Shown here piece by piece: positions 1 through 6,325 of a stretch of DNA of 8,602 nt. Every line of letters begins with the position of its first letter. The stretch's first letter is position 1. The notes under the pieces are model-generated. The model was not told the origin of the DNA. It was given only the letters and a program-made list of their open reading frames with translations, and did no database searches. This DNA comes from Proteiniphilum sp. UBA5267 (GTDB lineage Bacteria > Bacteroidota > Bacteroidia > Bacteroidales > Dysgonomonadaceae), in assembly GCA_002411515.1 (NCBI GenBank), contig DHTF01000040.1, positions 28,831-37,432 on the forward strand. The letters run 5' to 3'. A program made the position numbers and the translations under genes.

Positions 1-12
1 ACTTCCTTCCCG

Positions 13-852
13 TCATTCTGCCGCTTCCTGCAGTCTCCGGATATCCAACTTCCGCATGGTCATCATGACCTCCATTACGCGGGGTGATTTTGGTAAAAGC
101 TCTTTCATGACAATGGGTGTAATTTGCCAGCTCACGCCATACTTGTCCCGCAGCCAACCGCACATACTCTCCTCACCGCCATCAGCTGTGAGCTTCTCCC
201 AGTAATGGTCTACCTCCTGCTGTGTGTGACACTCCACGACCAGTGACATCCCATCTGTAAAGCCAAATCCATGCGGATAGGAGCTATCCATGATCATGAG
301 TAGATAGCCGTTTATTTTGAACTCTGCGTGTTGCACGTTTCCTGCCGTCTCCCCTTCATCACCCGTGTACCGGAGGATACCTCTTTTTTCAGAGTCGGGG
401 AAAACAGAAGTATAGAAATCGATGGCCTTTTCCGCTTTTCCATTGTGCTCACCCACGAACATCAACGTGGGAACAATCCTTTGAATAATATCACTCTCTT
501 TGCCGGTATAGAGTTGCCACGACACACCAAAGCGATCTTCTATCCAGGCATATTTGCTGCTGAAGGGATAGGAGTCGAGCGGCACCAACTCTCTGCCTCC
601 GTCGATCAACGCTGTATATACTGCCTCAGTCTCACTCGCCTTCGATGAAAGATACATCATAGAAAGCGAGGGGTTGGGGCGAAACATGTTCCCGCCATTC
701 AACAACATGATGCGTTGACCGTGGATGGTGATGACCACCACCCATTGATTTTCGTCCACTATGGCGGATTCCGGAAAAACAGAGAGGTATTTTTCAGCTA
801 TTTCGCGTGCATTATTATTACACCATATACAGGGATAGATCAATTTGTCCAT
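13..852 (-). CDS. Tandem VOC (glyoxalase-fold) protein, PhnB-like
   Basis: This 279-residue protein contains two copies of the VOC domain often labelled '3-demethylubiquinone-9 3-methyltransferase' (PF06983, PhnB-like). That label is historical and no methyltransferase activity should be read from it. Copy 1 covers about residues 4-116 and copy 2 about 125-248. The duplication shows in matching ends: DRFGVSWQLYTG at 106-117 and DKYGVSWQITPI at 236-247. The C-terminal tail with MRKLDIRRLQEA is typical of the family. No signal peptide or membrane segment is visible, so it is probably cytosolic. The ATG at 852 follows a good -7 promoter match about 30 nt upstream, suggesting its own transcript. 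The substrate is unknown. Family membership is secure, function is not. Confidence 0.9.
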   Translation of the reverse strand: MDKLIYPCIWCNNNAREIAEKYLSVFPESAIVDENQWVVVITIHGQRIMLLNGGNMFRPNPSLSMMYLSSKASETEAVYTALIDGGRELVPLDSYPFSSKYAWIEDRFGVSWQLYTGKESDIIQRIVPTLMFVGEHNGKAEKAIDFYTSVFPDSEKRGILRYTGDEGETAGNVQHAEFKINGYLLMIMDSSYPHGFGFTDGMSLVVECHTQQEVDHYWEKLTADGGEESMCGWLRDKYGVSWQITPIVMKELLPKSPRVMEVMMTMRKLDIRRLQEAAE

Positions 853-883
853 AATTCAATTTATTTAGAATGATTCTATATGG

Positions 884-891
884 CAAATATA
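884..891 (-). promoter_or_regulatory. Putative -7 promoter element of the VOC gene
   Basis: The minus strand reads TATATTTG, an exact match to the Bacteroidetes -7 consensus TAnnTTTG, with its final G 32 nt upstream of the ATG at 852. No clear TTG -33 element lies at the usual spacing; a T-run occupies that place. The implied leader is about 25 nt. Confidence 0.45.
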
Positions 892-981
892 GACCGGATC
901 CGTTTAAAAAAACTTACCCTATGACAAGAAAACAGATGGAATCAAAAAAAAAGTGTATCGGCCGTCGCAGGATCGGAAAAG

Positions 982-1581
982 CTACCTTGCCGCAGGAAAG
1001 CATCCTCTCGAGAGTTCCTTTCGTATCCGGCTCAGTGAGGTGTCTGTAATGCCCAGGTAGGTTGCGATCTGTTTGAGGGGAGCCTGGCGAATTATCTGCG
1101 GCTTCTCTTTGAGTAGTTTCATATAACGTTCCGACGCTCTCTGCGTAATCATTTGCACAGAACGCTGTTTAAAACGCGAAAGCTCTTCCGAGAACCAGGC
1201 ACGCCCCCATTCACTCAAGCCTGGAATGGTATGAAAAAGTTTTTCGAACGCTTCAAAATCTATTTCCCAGCAGACACATTCGGTCAGTGCCTGAATCGAC
1301 TCCTCAGAAGATGCATGCTTAAAGAGCGACAGGACTTCAATCACCACCTCCTGCTCCGTAAAGAAATGTGTGGTAATTTCATTGCCGTCGTAATCGAACA
1401 CAAAAGAGCGCATCAATCCTTTTTGTAGAATCAGGTAGCTGTGGGGGTTCTCTCCCTTTCTCAGGTAAAAGTCTCCTTTATTGTACACCACTCTTTTGTG
1501 TAATGCGTTGATTACGGCAAGATCCTTATCCGTCAAGAGTGGGTGTTGATAGACATTATGAAGTGTTTTTTGCTTTTCCAT
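982..1581 (-). CDS. Crp/Fnr-family transcriptional regulator
   Basis: A 199-residue cytosolic DNA-binding regulator. The N-terminal cyclic-nucleotide-binding-like beta barrel spans about residues 20-112, a long dimerisation helix about 114-150, and the C-terminal winged helix-turn-helix about 166-191 (APLKQIATYLGITDTSLSRI). The phosphate-binding cassette of true CRP (GEL...RS/TA) is not recognisable: the region reads EVLSLFKHASSEESIQAL, so cAMP binding is doubtful. The few cysteines (102, 104, 194) do not form an Fnr-type iron-sulfur motif. The start is taken at ATG 1581, giving the usual length of about 190-200 residues; an open frame continues upstream but would run into the preceding gene. 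The gene lies 52 bp behind the epimerase-like gene with a palindrome between them, so co-transcription or autoregulation is possible. The ligand and targets are unknown. Confidence 0.9.
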   Translation of the reverse strand: MEKQKTLHNVYQHPLLTDKDLAVINALHKRVVYNKGDFYLRKGENPHSYLILQKGLMRSFVFDYDGNEITTHFFTEQEVVIEVLSLFKHASSEESIQALTECVCWEIDFEAFEKLFHTIPGLSEWGRAWFSEELSRFKQRSVQMITQRASERYMKLLKEKPQIIRQAPLKQIATYLGITDTSLSRIRKELSRGCFPAAR

Positions 1582-1614
1582 CCGGTGAGGTATTGAAAAA
1601 AAATGTTTTTTACA

Positions 1615-1628
1615 ATGGTTTAAACCAT
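1615..1628. promoter_or_regulatory. 14-bp perfect palindrome upstream of the Crp/Fnr gene
   Basis: ATGGTTTAAACCAT is a perfect palindrome in the 52-bp gap between the epimerase-like gene's stop codon and the Crp/Fnr start, 33 nt upstream of that ATG. Its position suits an operator for a dimeric regulator such as the adjacent gene product. It does not match the E. coli Crp (TGTGA-N6-TCACA) or Fnr (TTGAT-N4-ATCAA) half sites. With a 5-bp stem it is a weak hairpin at best. A role is inferred only. Confidence 0.35.
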
Positions 1629-1633
1629 ACCAA

Positions 1634-2542
1634 TTACAGTGATGCACGAATTGCCTCGGATACAGTAGGGTATAAAAACTGATAACCGGCATCGCTAATC
1701 TTTTGAGAGGAGACACGACTCCCTTCCAGGAGCATATCTGCCGCTTCACCCATCATAAGGCGCAACATAAAAGCGGGTATTTTGGGAAAGAAAAAAGGGC
1801 GTTTCATCTCCTTTGCCATCGTCTTCATAAAGAGTGCGTTTGTGACAAACTCGGGAGCGACAGCATTATAGACCCCTTGCATCGCAGTATCTTCAACCGC
1901 TTTTACGTAAATCCGACAAAGATCATCGAGGTGGATCCAGGGCATGTATTGTTTGCCACTTCCCAAAGGGGCACCCAGTCCAAAGCGGACAGGCACCGTC
2001 ATCTTTTTAAATCCTTCGCTGTTTTCGGATAACACAAAAGCGGTGCGCAACACCACAGTACGGATTCCCAGTTCTTCTTGAAAAGCCCCTGCCACCGCTT
2101 CCCACTTCTTGCAGGTGCGACTAAGGAAATCGTTTTTTGCAGGCTGGTCCTTCTCGTTGAATATCTTGTCGCTGGTATGCATTCCGTAAAATCCTATCGC
2201 TGAAGCAGAGATAAAAGCTTCAGGCTTTCTGGGCAGCGTTTTAATTGTTTCGAGCAGAAGAGCGGCCGTCTGCACACGACTTTCCACAATCTCCTGCTTT
2301 TTTCGTCGGGTCCATGTGCCTTCACCCAAATTAGATCCCGCGATGTGGATGATGATATCAGCCTGTTCCAGGGCTTCCTTTTCTACTTCATTTTTGTGAT
2401 AATTCCAACGATATCGGGGATAATTACCATTCACATGTCTTTCCCGGCTCAACCAAATCACACTGTACCCGTTTTCCCTGAGCATTTCCGAGAGCCTTCG
2501 CCCAATCATACCGGATCCACCGGTCACCAAGATTGTCTTCAT
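1634..2542 (-). CDS. TIGR01777-family NAD(P)-dependent epimerase-like protein
   Basis: This 302-residue protein is an atypical short-chain dehydrogenase of the TIGR01777 family (YfcH / SDR39U1 type). The N-terminal Rossmann motif TGGSGMIG (residues 7-14) carries the GxxGxxG dinucleotide-binding pattern. SASAIGFYG (112-120) and PWIHLDDL (201-208) are family signatures. The C-terminal DUF1731 segment covers about 247-299 (RPFFFPKIPAF, then EGSRVSSQKISDAGY). It is probably cytosolic; the substrate is unknown, and older 'cell division inhibitor' labels are unsupported. The start is taken at ATG 2542, which gives the standard beginning MKTILVTGG; an in-frame GTG two codons earlier at 2548 is less likely. 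A terminator before it separates it from pirin, and the Crp/Fnr gene follows after 52 bp. Confidence 0.93.
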   Translation of the reverse strand: MKTILVTGGSGMIGRRLSEMLRENGYSVIWLSRERHVNGNYPRYRWNYHKNEVEKEALEQADIIIHIAGSNLGEGTWTRRKKQEIVESRVQTAALLLETIKTLPRKPEAFISASAIGFYGMHTSDKIFNEKDQPAKNDFLSRTCKKWEAVAGAFQEELGIRTVVLRTAFVLSENSEGFKKMTVPVRFGLGAPLGSGKQYMPWIHLDDLCRIYVKAVEDTAMQGVYNAVAPEFVTNALFMKTMAKEMKRPFFFPKIPAFMLRLMMGEAADMLLEGSRVSSQKISDAGYQFLYPTVSEAIRASL

Positions 2543-2568
2543 TTTCACTCGATTGATTTATGGGTAAA

Positions 2569-2576
2569 CAAATAAA
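2569..2576 (-). promoter_or_regulatory. Possible -7 promoter element of the epimerase-like gene
   Basis: The minus strand reads TTTATTTG, matching TAnnTTTG except for one base, with its final G 27 nt upstream of ATG 2542, about the spacing seen at three other genes here. It overlaps the distal arm of the pirin terminator, so promoter and terminator would share bases. No -33 element at standard spacing is recognisable. Confidence 0.3.
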
Positions 2577-2598
2577 GAGGGCGATTGTTGCCCTCTTT
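2574..2598 (-). terminator. Intrinsic terminator after the pirin gene
   Basis: AAAGAGGGC and GCCCTCTTT form a perfect 9-bp stem around a 7-nt loop, 31 nt beyond the pirin stop codon. On the minus strand it is followed by ATTTGTTT and preceded by a T-run. It should end the transcript from the right and insulate the epimerase-like gene. Confidence 0.75.
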
Positions 2599-2629
2599 TG
2601 CAAAAAAAATAAAGATGGATTACACGTAC

Positions 2630-3346
2630 CTATCTCAACTCCATGGGTACCTCCATCAGCAGGATCTCCGCTTTTTCCGTTGCTTCGAGGAGGAAACTCT
2701 CCGTGTTCCAGATTCCATACCCATCGCGTTGATGAAGAATCTGATCACCTACCTTGGCCTCACCACTAATCAGGAAAAGATAAACGCCGTTGCCCGGCTT
2801 TTTTAGTGCATAGGTTTTCTTCACTCCTGCACCAAAATCGGCCAGATGAAACCAGCTGTCCTGGTTTATCCACATGCCTGCATCTTCGGGATAAGGAGAT
2901 ACAATTTGCTGAAAGTCACCCGGTTTTGCGTAATCAGCTATATGCATCTGTCCATAGCGGGGCTCCACCCCTTTTTCCCGTGGGAAAACCCATATCTGCA
3001 GGAATTTTATCGGTCGGTCGGCATTCGCGTTGAACTCACTGTGCGTCACGCCGGTTCCGGCTGACATTACCTGGATGTCTCCTTTGCGGATGATGCCGCC
3101 GTTTCCCATGCTGTCCCGGTGTTCCAAATCACCTTCGAGCGGAATAGAGATGATCTCCATGTCGTTGTGCGGATGAGTCCCAAAACCTTCGCCACCTGCC
3201 ACTTGATCGTCGTTGATGACTCGCAATACCCCGAAATTCATTCGGTCACGGTTGTGGTAATTGGCAAAACTGAATGTATGGTTACTCTTCAGCCAGCCAT
3301 GATCGGCATATCCCCGGCTCGCAGCAGGGTGATAAATTGTTTTCAT
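2630..3346 (-). CDS. Pirin-family bicupin protein (YhhW/YhaK-like)
   Basis: A 238-residue pirin-family protein, normal length for the bacterial YhhW type. The N-terminal cupin holds the family's metal ligands: His58 and His60 in THPHNDME, and His102 and Glu104 in GVTHSEF. This matches the His/His/His/Glu iron site described for E. coli YhhW and human pirin. The second, metal-free cupin occupies about residues 125-235. YhhW and human pirin can oxidise quercetin in vitro; the natural role in most bacteria is not established. The start is taken at ATG 3346, giving MKTIYHPAASRGYADHGWLK and following an AAAGGA ribosome binding site; an in-frame ATG 13 codons upstream is less likely. It lies 57 bp behind the metallopeptidase gene, with no obvious promoter between, so the two may share a transcript. 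It is probably cytosolic. Confidence 0.93.
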   Translation of the reverse strand: MKTIYHPAASRGYADHGWLKSNHTFSFANYHNRDRMNFGVLRVINDDQVAGGEGFGTHPHNDMEIISIPLEGDLEHRDSMGNGGIIRKGDIQVMSAGTGVTHSEFNANADRPIKFLQIWVFPREKGVEPRYGQMHIADYAKPGDFQQIVSPYPEDAGMWINQDSWFHLADFGAGVKKTYALKKPGNGVYLFLISGEAKVGDQILHQRDGYGIWNTESFLLEATEKAEILLMEVPMELR

Positions 3347-3353
3347 AATAAAG

Positions 3354-3359
3354 TCCTTT
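3354..3359 (-). promoter_or_regulatory. Ribosome binding site that fixes the pirin start
   Basis: The minus strand reads AAAGGA seven nucleotides before the ATG at 3346. A recognisable Shine-Dalgarno sequence is unusual in this window and favours this start over the in-frame ATG at 3385. Confidence 0.55.
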
Positions 3360-3403
3360 CTATTGATTTTATTGATGGGAAACAAACAACCCGACTGGTT
3401 TGT

Positions 3404-4087
3404 TCATCGTCTGCTGCCGCTCATAGCGATCATGACATAATAGAGGAGCGTGGCGAGTGAACTGAGGGCTGCCACCACATAGGTATATCCAGCCCAGCGG
3501 AGGGCGTCTTCGGCCTGGAAGTGGTTGCTCGAATCGGTGATTCCGGCACTGCTCAGCCAACGCAAGGCCCGGTTGGTGGCATTCTTCTCCACCGGCAACG
3601 TGATGAAGCTGAAGAGTGTGGTAAGTGCGAACATCGCTATACCGAACCAAAGCAACATGGGGAAAGTCTGTATCAGGAGGATTCCCAAAAGCAGAACCCA
3701 CATCACCCATTTGGAGGTCGAAGAGATGACCGGTACCAATGCCGAACGCATTTTCAGCGGGGCATACCCTTTTGCATGCTGCAATGCATGGCCAGTCTCA
3801 TGCGCGGCGACAGCAGCTGCTGCCACGCTGTAACTTCCATATACCGCCTCACTGAGATTGATGGTTTTGTTAAGCGGGTTGTAATGATCGGTCAGACGGC
3901 CTCCGACGGAGATGACCTGCACATCGTAAATACCGTTTTCATGCAGCATCTTTTCTGCTACGTCCTTACCTGTCATTCCGTTGCGTAACGGAATTCTTGA
4001 ATATTTCTTAAACTTGTTCTGCAGCATAGCCTGCACAGCCCATCCTGCCAGGGCTATCCCAATAAATATAATCCAAATGAGTGCCAT
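3404..4087 (-). CDS. Membrane zinc metallopeptidase, YugP family (PF04298)
   Basis: A 227-residue integral membrane protein of the putative neutral zinc metallopeptidase family (Zn_peptidase_2, B. subtilis YugP type). The zinc motif HETGH lies at residues 96-100 and is followed by ALQHAKGYAPLKMR, as is usual in the family. Four hydrophobic segments are visible, at about 3-22, 117-140, 145-163 and 200-221. The active-site part lies between segments 1 and 2. SLPVEKNA-type family sequence appears here as ITLPVEKNATNRAL (162-175). Length agrees with the family (about 225-235). The start at ATG 4087 places the first membrane helix directly at the N-terminus. The substrate is unknown. Pirin follows after 57 bp, possibly on the same transcript. 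I see no clear promoter in the 153 bp upstream. Confidence 0.92.
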   Translation of the reverse strand: MALIWIIFIGIALAGWAVQAMLQNKFKKYSRIPLRNGMTGKDVAEKMLHENGIYDVQVISVGGRLTDHYNPLNKTINLSEAVYGSYSVAAAAVAAHETGHALQHAKGYAPLKMRSALVPVISSTSKWVMWVLLLGILLIQTFPMLLWFGIAMFALTTLFSFITLPVEKNATNRALRWLSSAGITDSSNHFQAEDALRWAGYTYVVAALSSLATLLYYVMIAMSGSRR

Positions 4088-4240
4088 AAATTTATGTTGT
4101 ATATCTGTTTAACATATCACTGTTTCAAAAGTTCGCTTGTCCGCAAAATGAATGCGATTCAACGTATGAATAGGCAAAAACCATACCAATGAATAACTCA
4201 CTGAAAAAGAAGCGACAGAATGCAATCTTTTCACGCCATT

Positions 4241-4768
4241 TTATAGCAAAACCAAAAAAAGGATTGTAAGTATGACTCCCAGGCTGGTGAATGCAAGCCC
4301 CCTTTTGCTCTTTCCTGTGCCAAATTTAAACATAAAAAGGGAAGACACTGCGAGAAACAGAAGTAAAATACCGTAGATGGTATTCAGCAATGACAAACGA
4401 TTGGCTCCTGTGATCTTATGCAAACTGACAAGCTTTTTTATGATCGGTGGATAATCTTTCCGGCTGATTTTGGCCGCACCTGTCGTGGCATTGTAGAATC
4501 CTTCTTTAAAATAAAACACATCTCCTTCCTTTTTCTCTACCCGAAAATTTCTAACAGCCAACTGCTTTGCCAGATCCTCTTCTGATAGATTTTGTTGTAA
4601 TTGGAGCTCGGAGGTTTTCTCCTTTTTTAAAAAATCGGTATTCCGGTAAATGAGCAACACGCCACTCAATACATACACCAACGTCAATCCCAGGGTTAAA
4701 AAACCAATATCACGATGAAGCCCCCGCATGATGCAATAGAGATTCTTTCCTGCTTCTATTTTTTTCAT
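4241..4768 (-). CDS. PepSY-TM-like small membrane protein
   Basis: A 175-residue membrane protein resembling PepSY-associated TM proteins. Three hydrophobic helices lie at about 21-42, 127-147 and 157-174, with a soluble, lysine-rich segment of about 80 residues between the first two that is predicted to lie outside the cytosol. The family-like histidines are present: LHRDIGFLTLG (17-27) entering helix 1, and SLHKITGANRL (115-125) before helix 2. In larger PepSY-TM proteins such histidines occur in iron- or haem-linked reductases, but this protein is short and has no flavin or ferredoxin domain. It is transcribed alone, with its own -7 element upstream and 153 bp to the next gene. Its biochemical role is unknown. 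The family call is moderate; a membrane location is secure. Confidence 0.78.
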   Translation of the reverse strand: MKKIEAGKNLYCIMRGLHRDIGFLTLGLTLVYVLSGVLLIYRNTDFLKKEKTSELQLQQNLSEEDLAKQLAVRNFRVEKKEGDVFYFKEGFYNATTGAAKISRKDYPPIIKKLVSLHKITGANRLSLLNTIYGILLLFLAVSSLFMFKFGTGKSKRGLAFTSLGVILTILFLVLL

Positions 4769-4796
4769 TTTTACATGTTATATAAAATTCCAAAGA

Positions 4797-4804
4797 CAAA
4801 TTTA
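4797..4804 (-). promoter_or_regulatory. Putative -7 promoter element of the PepSY-TM gene
   Basis: The minus strand reads TAAATTTG, an exact TAnnTTTG match, with its final G 29 nt upstream of ATG 4768. A -33 TTG at standard spacing is not evident. The surroundings are very AT-rich, which raises the chance of a fortuitous match. Confidence 0.42.
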
Positions 4805-4996
4805 AACGGTAATTTTGAAAAATGGAATTTATTATTTATTGATTTACAATAATTTATATTTTTAGGAAATAAATTTCAAAGAGAAAAAAGAGAGTTTGAA
4901 TGTGTAATTTTACAAGTATGTCTACAAAAACAGACGATTCATCGATTTTTTCAAGGTTTGGTTTTTTAAACCTCATTCACATGAAGAGAAAAGACA

Positions 4997-5037
4997 ACAC
5001 CGCACAAAGTATCCAAAAGGAATGCTTTATGCGGTGT
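4997..5037 (-). terminator. Long hairpin terminator after purA
   Basis: ACACCGCA (4997-5004) pairs perfectly with TGCGGTGT (5030-5037). After one C/A mismatch, AAAGTAT pairs with ATGCTTT (one G-T pair), then with one bulged A the pair CC/GG closes an AAAA loop. The stem therefore holds about 17 bp. It begins 20 nt past the purA stop codon, and the minus strand continues with the pyrimidine-rich TTGTCTTTTCTCTT. The U-tract is imperfect, so it may act as an mRNA 3'-end stabiliser as well as a terminator. Confidence 0.65.
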
Positions 5038-5057
5038 GGATAGACGTTACCTCCGGT

Positions 5058-6317
5058 TTAACGGATTATTGTCTGTGCCCTGTCGGGGCCGAGTGAAACA
5101 ATTGCAATGGGCACACCCAGCTCCTCTTCGAGGAAGGAGATATAATTATTGAATTCTTCCGGAAACTCGTCCTCCGACTGCATGGTTGACATGTTGGTTT
5201 TCCATCCGGGAAGCTCTACATACTCCGGCTCAATACCCTCCGAAATATCGAAAGGCAGGTCCTCAGTTGTTTCTCCGTGGATGTTGTAAGCTACACAAGC
5301 CTTGATGGTGTCGAAATTATCCAGCACGTCGCTCTTCATCATCACCAGCTTGGTAACCCCATTCAGCATCACGGTATAGCGGAGCGCCACCAGGTCGATC
5401 CAGCCACAGCGGCGGGGTCTGCCGGTTACCGAACCATATTCCCTTCCCTGATCCCGCAGTTGTTGCCCATCTTCGTCGAACAACTCGGTAGGAAAAGGAC
5501 CGCTGCCTACCCGCGTACAATATGCCTTGAATATACCATACACCTCTCCAATCATCCGGGGAGCGATACCCAGGCCTGTGCAGGCACCTGCACAAACGGT
5601 ATTGGAAGAGGTAACAAAAGGATAGGACCCGAAATCGATGTCGAGCATCGAACCCTGTGCTCCTTCGGCCAGTACTCTTCCCCCTTTTGCCAGATGCTTG
5701 TTAATGAAATGCTCACTTTCGATAATCTGGAAGGTTTTCATTTTCTCTATTCCTGCGAACCATTGCTCTTCGAGACCGGGCAGCACGCTTTCCCAATCGG
5801 AAGGTTGAAGTTTTTCCTTGTGACGCTGTACTGCTTGCCGGTATTTTTCCTCAAAATTGTGAAACAGATCCCCCACTCTCAGTCCGCTCCGGCTAACCTT
5901 GTCGGTGTAAGTCGGCCCTATTCCTCTTCCCGTGGTACCGATCTTGGCATCGCCCATCGCCTTCTCCGAAGCTGCATCCAGCAGCCTGTGCGTGGGCAGG
6001 ATCAAATGAGCTTTCTTGGAGATATAAAGCCTGTCGGTGAGCATGTGACCGGAAGCTTCCAGTGCTTCCACCTCCTGTTTGAATAAGGCGGGGTCAATGA
6101 CCACACCATTGCCAATGACATTTATTTTTCCTGGCTGAAAGATCCCCGATGGGATTGATTTCAGGATATATTTCTGTCCTTCAAACTCAAGGGTGTGCCC
6201 GGCATTGGGACCGCCCTGAAAACGTGCCACAATTTCATAATTGGGGGTAAGAACGTCCACTACTTTTCCTTTTCCTTCATCACCCCACTGAAGGCCCAAG
6301 ATTACATCAACTTTCAT
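5058..6317 (-). CDS. purA: Adenylosuccinate synthase
   Basis: A 419-residue enzyme joining IMP and aspartate to adenylosuccinate at the cost of GTP, the first committed step from IMP to AMP, in the cytosol. All key motifs are present: the GTP-binding GDEGKGK (12-18) with catalytic Asp13, QGGPNAGHT (34-42) with catalytic His41, GTTGRGIGP (127-135) in the IMP-binding loop, EGAQG (218-222), TGRPRRCGW (298-306), KSD (328-330) as the guanine-recognition motif, and the C-terminal GPDRAQT (410-416). Length fits bacterial PurA proteins (about 420-430). The start at ATG 6317 gives MKVDVILGLQWGDEGKG, the normal beginning. The Fur-family gene ends 8 bp upstream, leaving no room for a separate promoter, so purA is probably read from the fur promoter. 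A long hairpin follows it. Confidence 0.99.
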   Translation of the reverse strand: MKVDVILGLQWGDEGKGKVVDVLTPNYEIVARFQGGPNAGHTLEFEGQKYILKSIPSGIFQPGKINVIGNGVVIDPALFKQEVEALEASGHMLTDRLYISKKAHLILPTHRLLDAASEKAMGDAKIGTTGRGIGPTYTDKVSRSGLRVGDLFHNFEEKYRQAVQRHKEKLQPSDWESVLPGLEEQWFAGIEKMKTFQIIESEHFINKHLAKGGRVLAEGAQGSMLDIDFGSYPFVTSSNTVCAGACTGLGIAPRMIGEVYGIFKAYCTRVGSGPFPTELFDEDGQQLRDQGREYGSVTGRPRRCGWIDLVALRYTVMLNGVTKLVMMKSDVLDNFDTIKACVAYNIHGETTEDLPFDISEGIEPEYVELPGWKTNMSTMQSEDEFPEEFNNYISFLEEELGVPIAIVSLGPDRAQTIIR

Positions 6318-6325
6318 ATTTCATC

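Larger units (their letters stand above)
4769..5057. other. AT-rich 289-bp intergenic region
   Basis: The stretch between purA and the PepSY-TM gene holds the purA terminator at its right end and the PepSY-TM promoter at its left end. The middle is strongly AT-rich. It also contains an inverted repeat TGTAA-TT-TTACA at 4903-4914 and a small hairpin AGGTTT...AAACCT at 4954-4973, neither with an assignable role. A 41-codon plus-strand frame (4918-5043) is discussed under findings. I recognise no RNA gene or riboswitch in it. Confidence 0.5.

Noticed and set aside
944..981. Possible terminator after the Crp/Fnr gene, with a run of nine T on the minus strand
   Set aside because: The preceding GC-rich sequence does not form a convincing stem; only CGGCCG is self-complementary.
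1582..1749. A 56-residue N-terminal extension of the Crp/Fnr protein
   Set aside because: It would overlap the 3' end of the epimerase-like gene by over 100 bp. The start at 1581 gives the normal family length.
3369..3710. Minus-strand frame of 113 codons over the end of the metallopeptidase gene
   Set aside because: It is a shifted frame of the YugP-type gene, whose own frame carries HETGH and membrane helices.
5277..6086. Long plus-strand open frame of 269 codons opposite purA
   Set aside because: It is antisense to a fully conserved enzyme gene and its translation resembles no protein family; it reflects the codon bias of purA.
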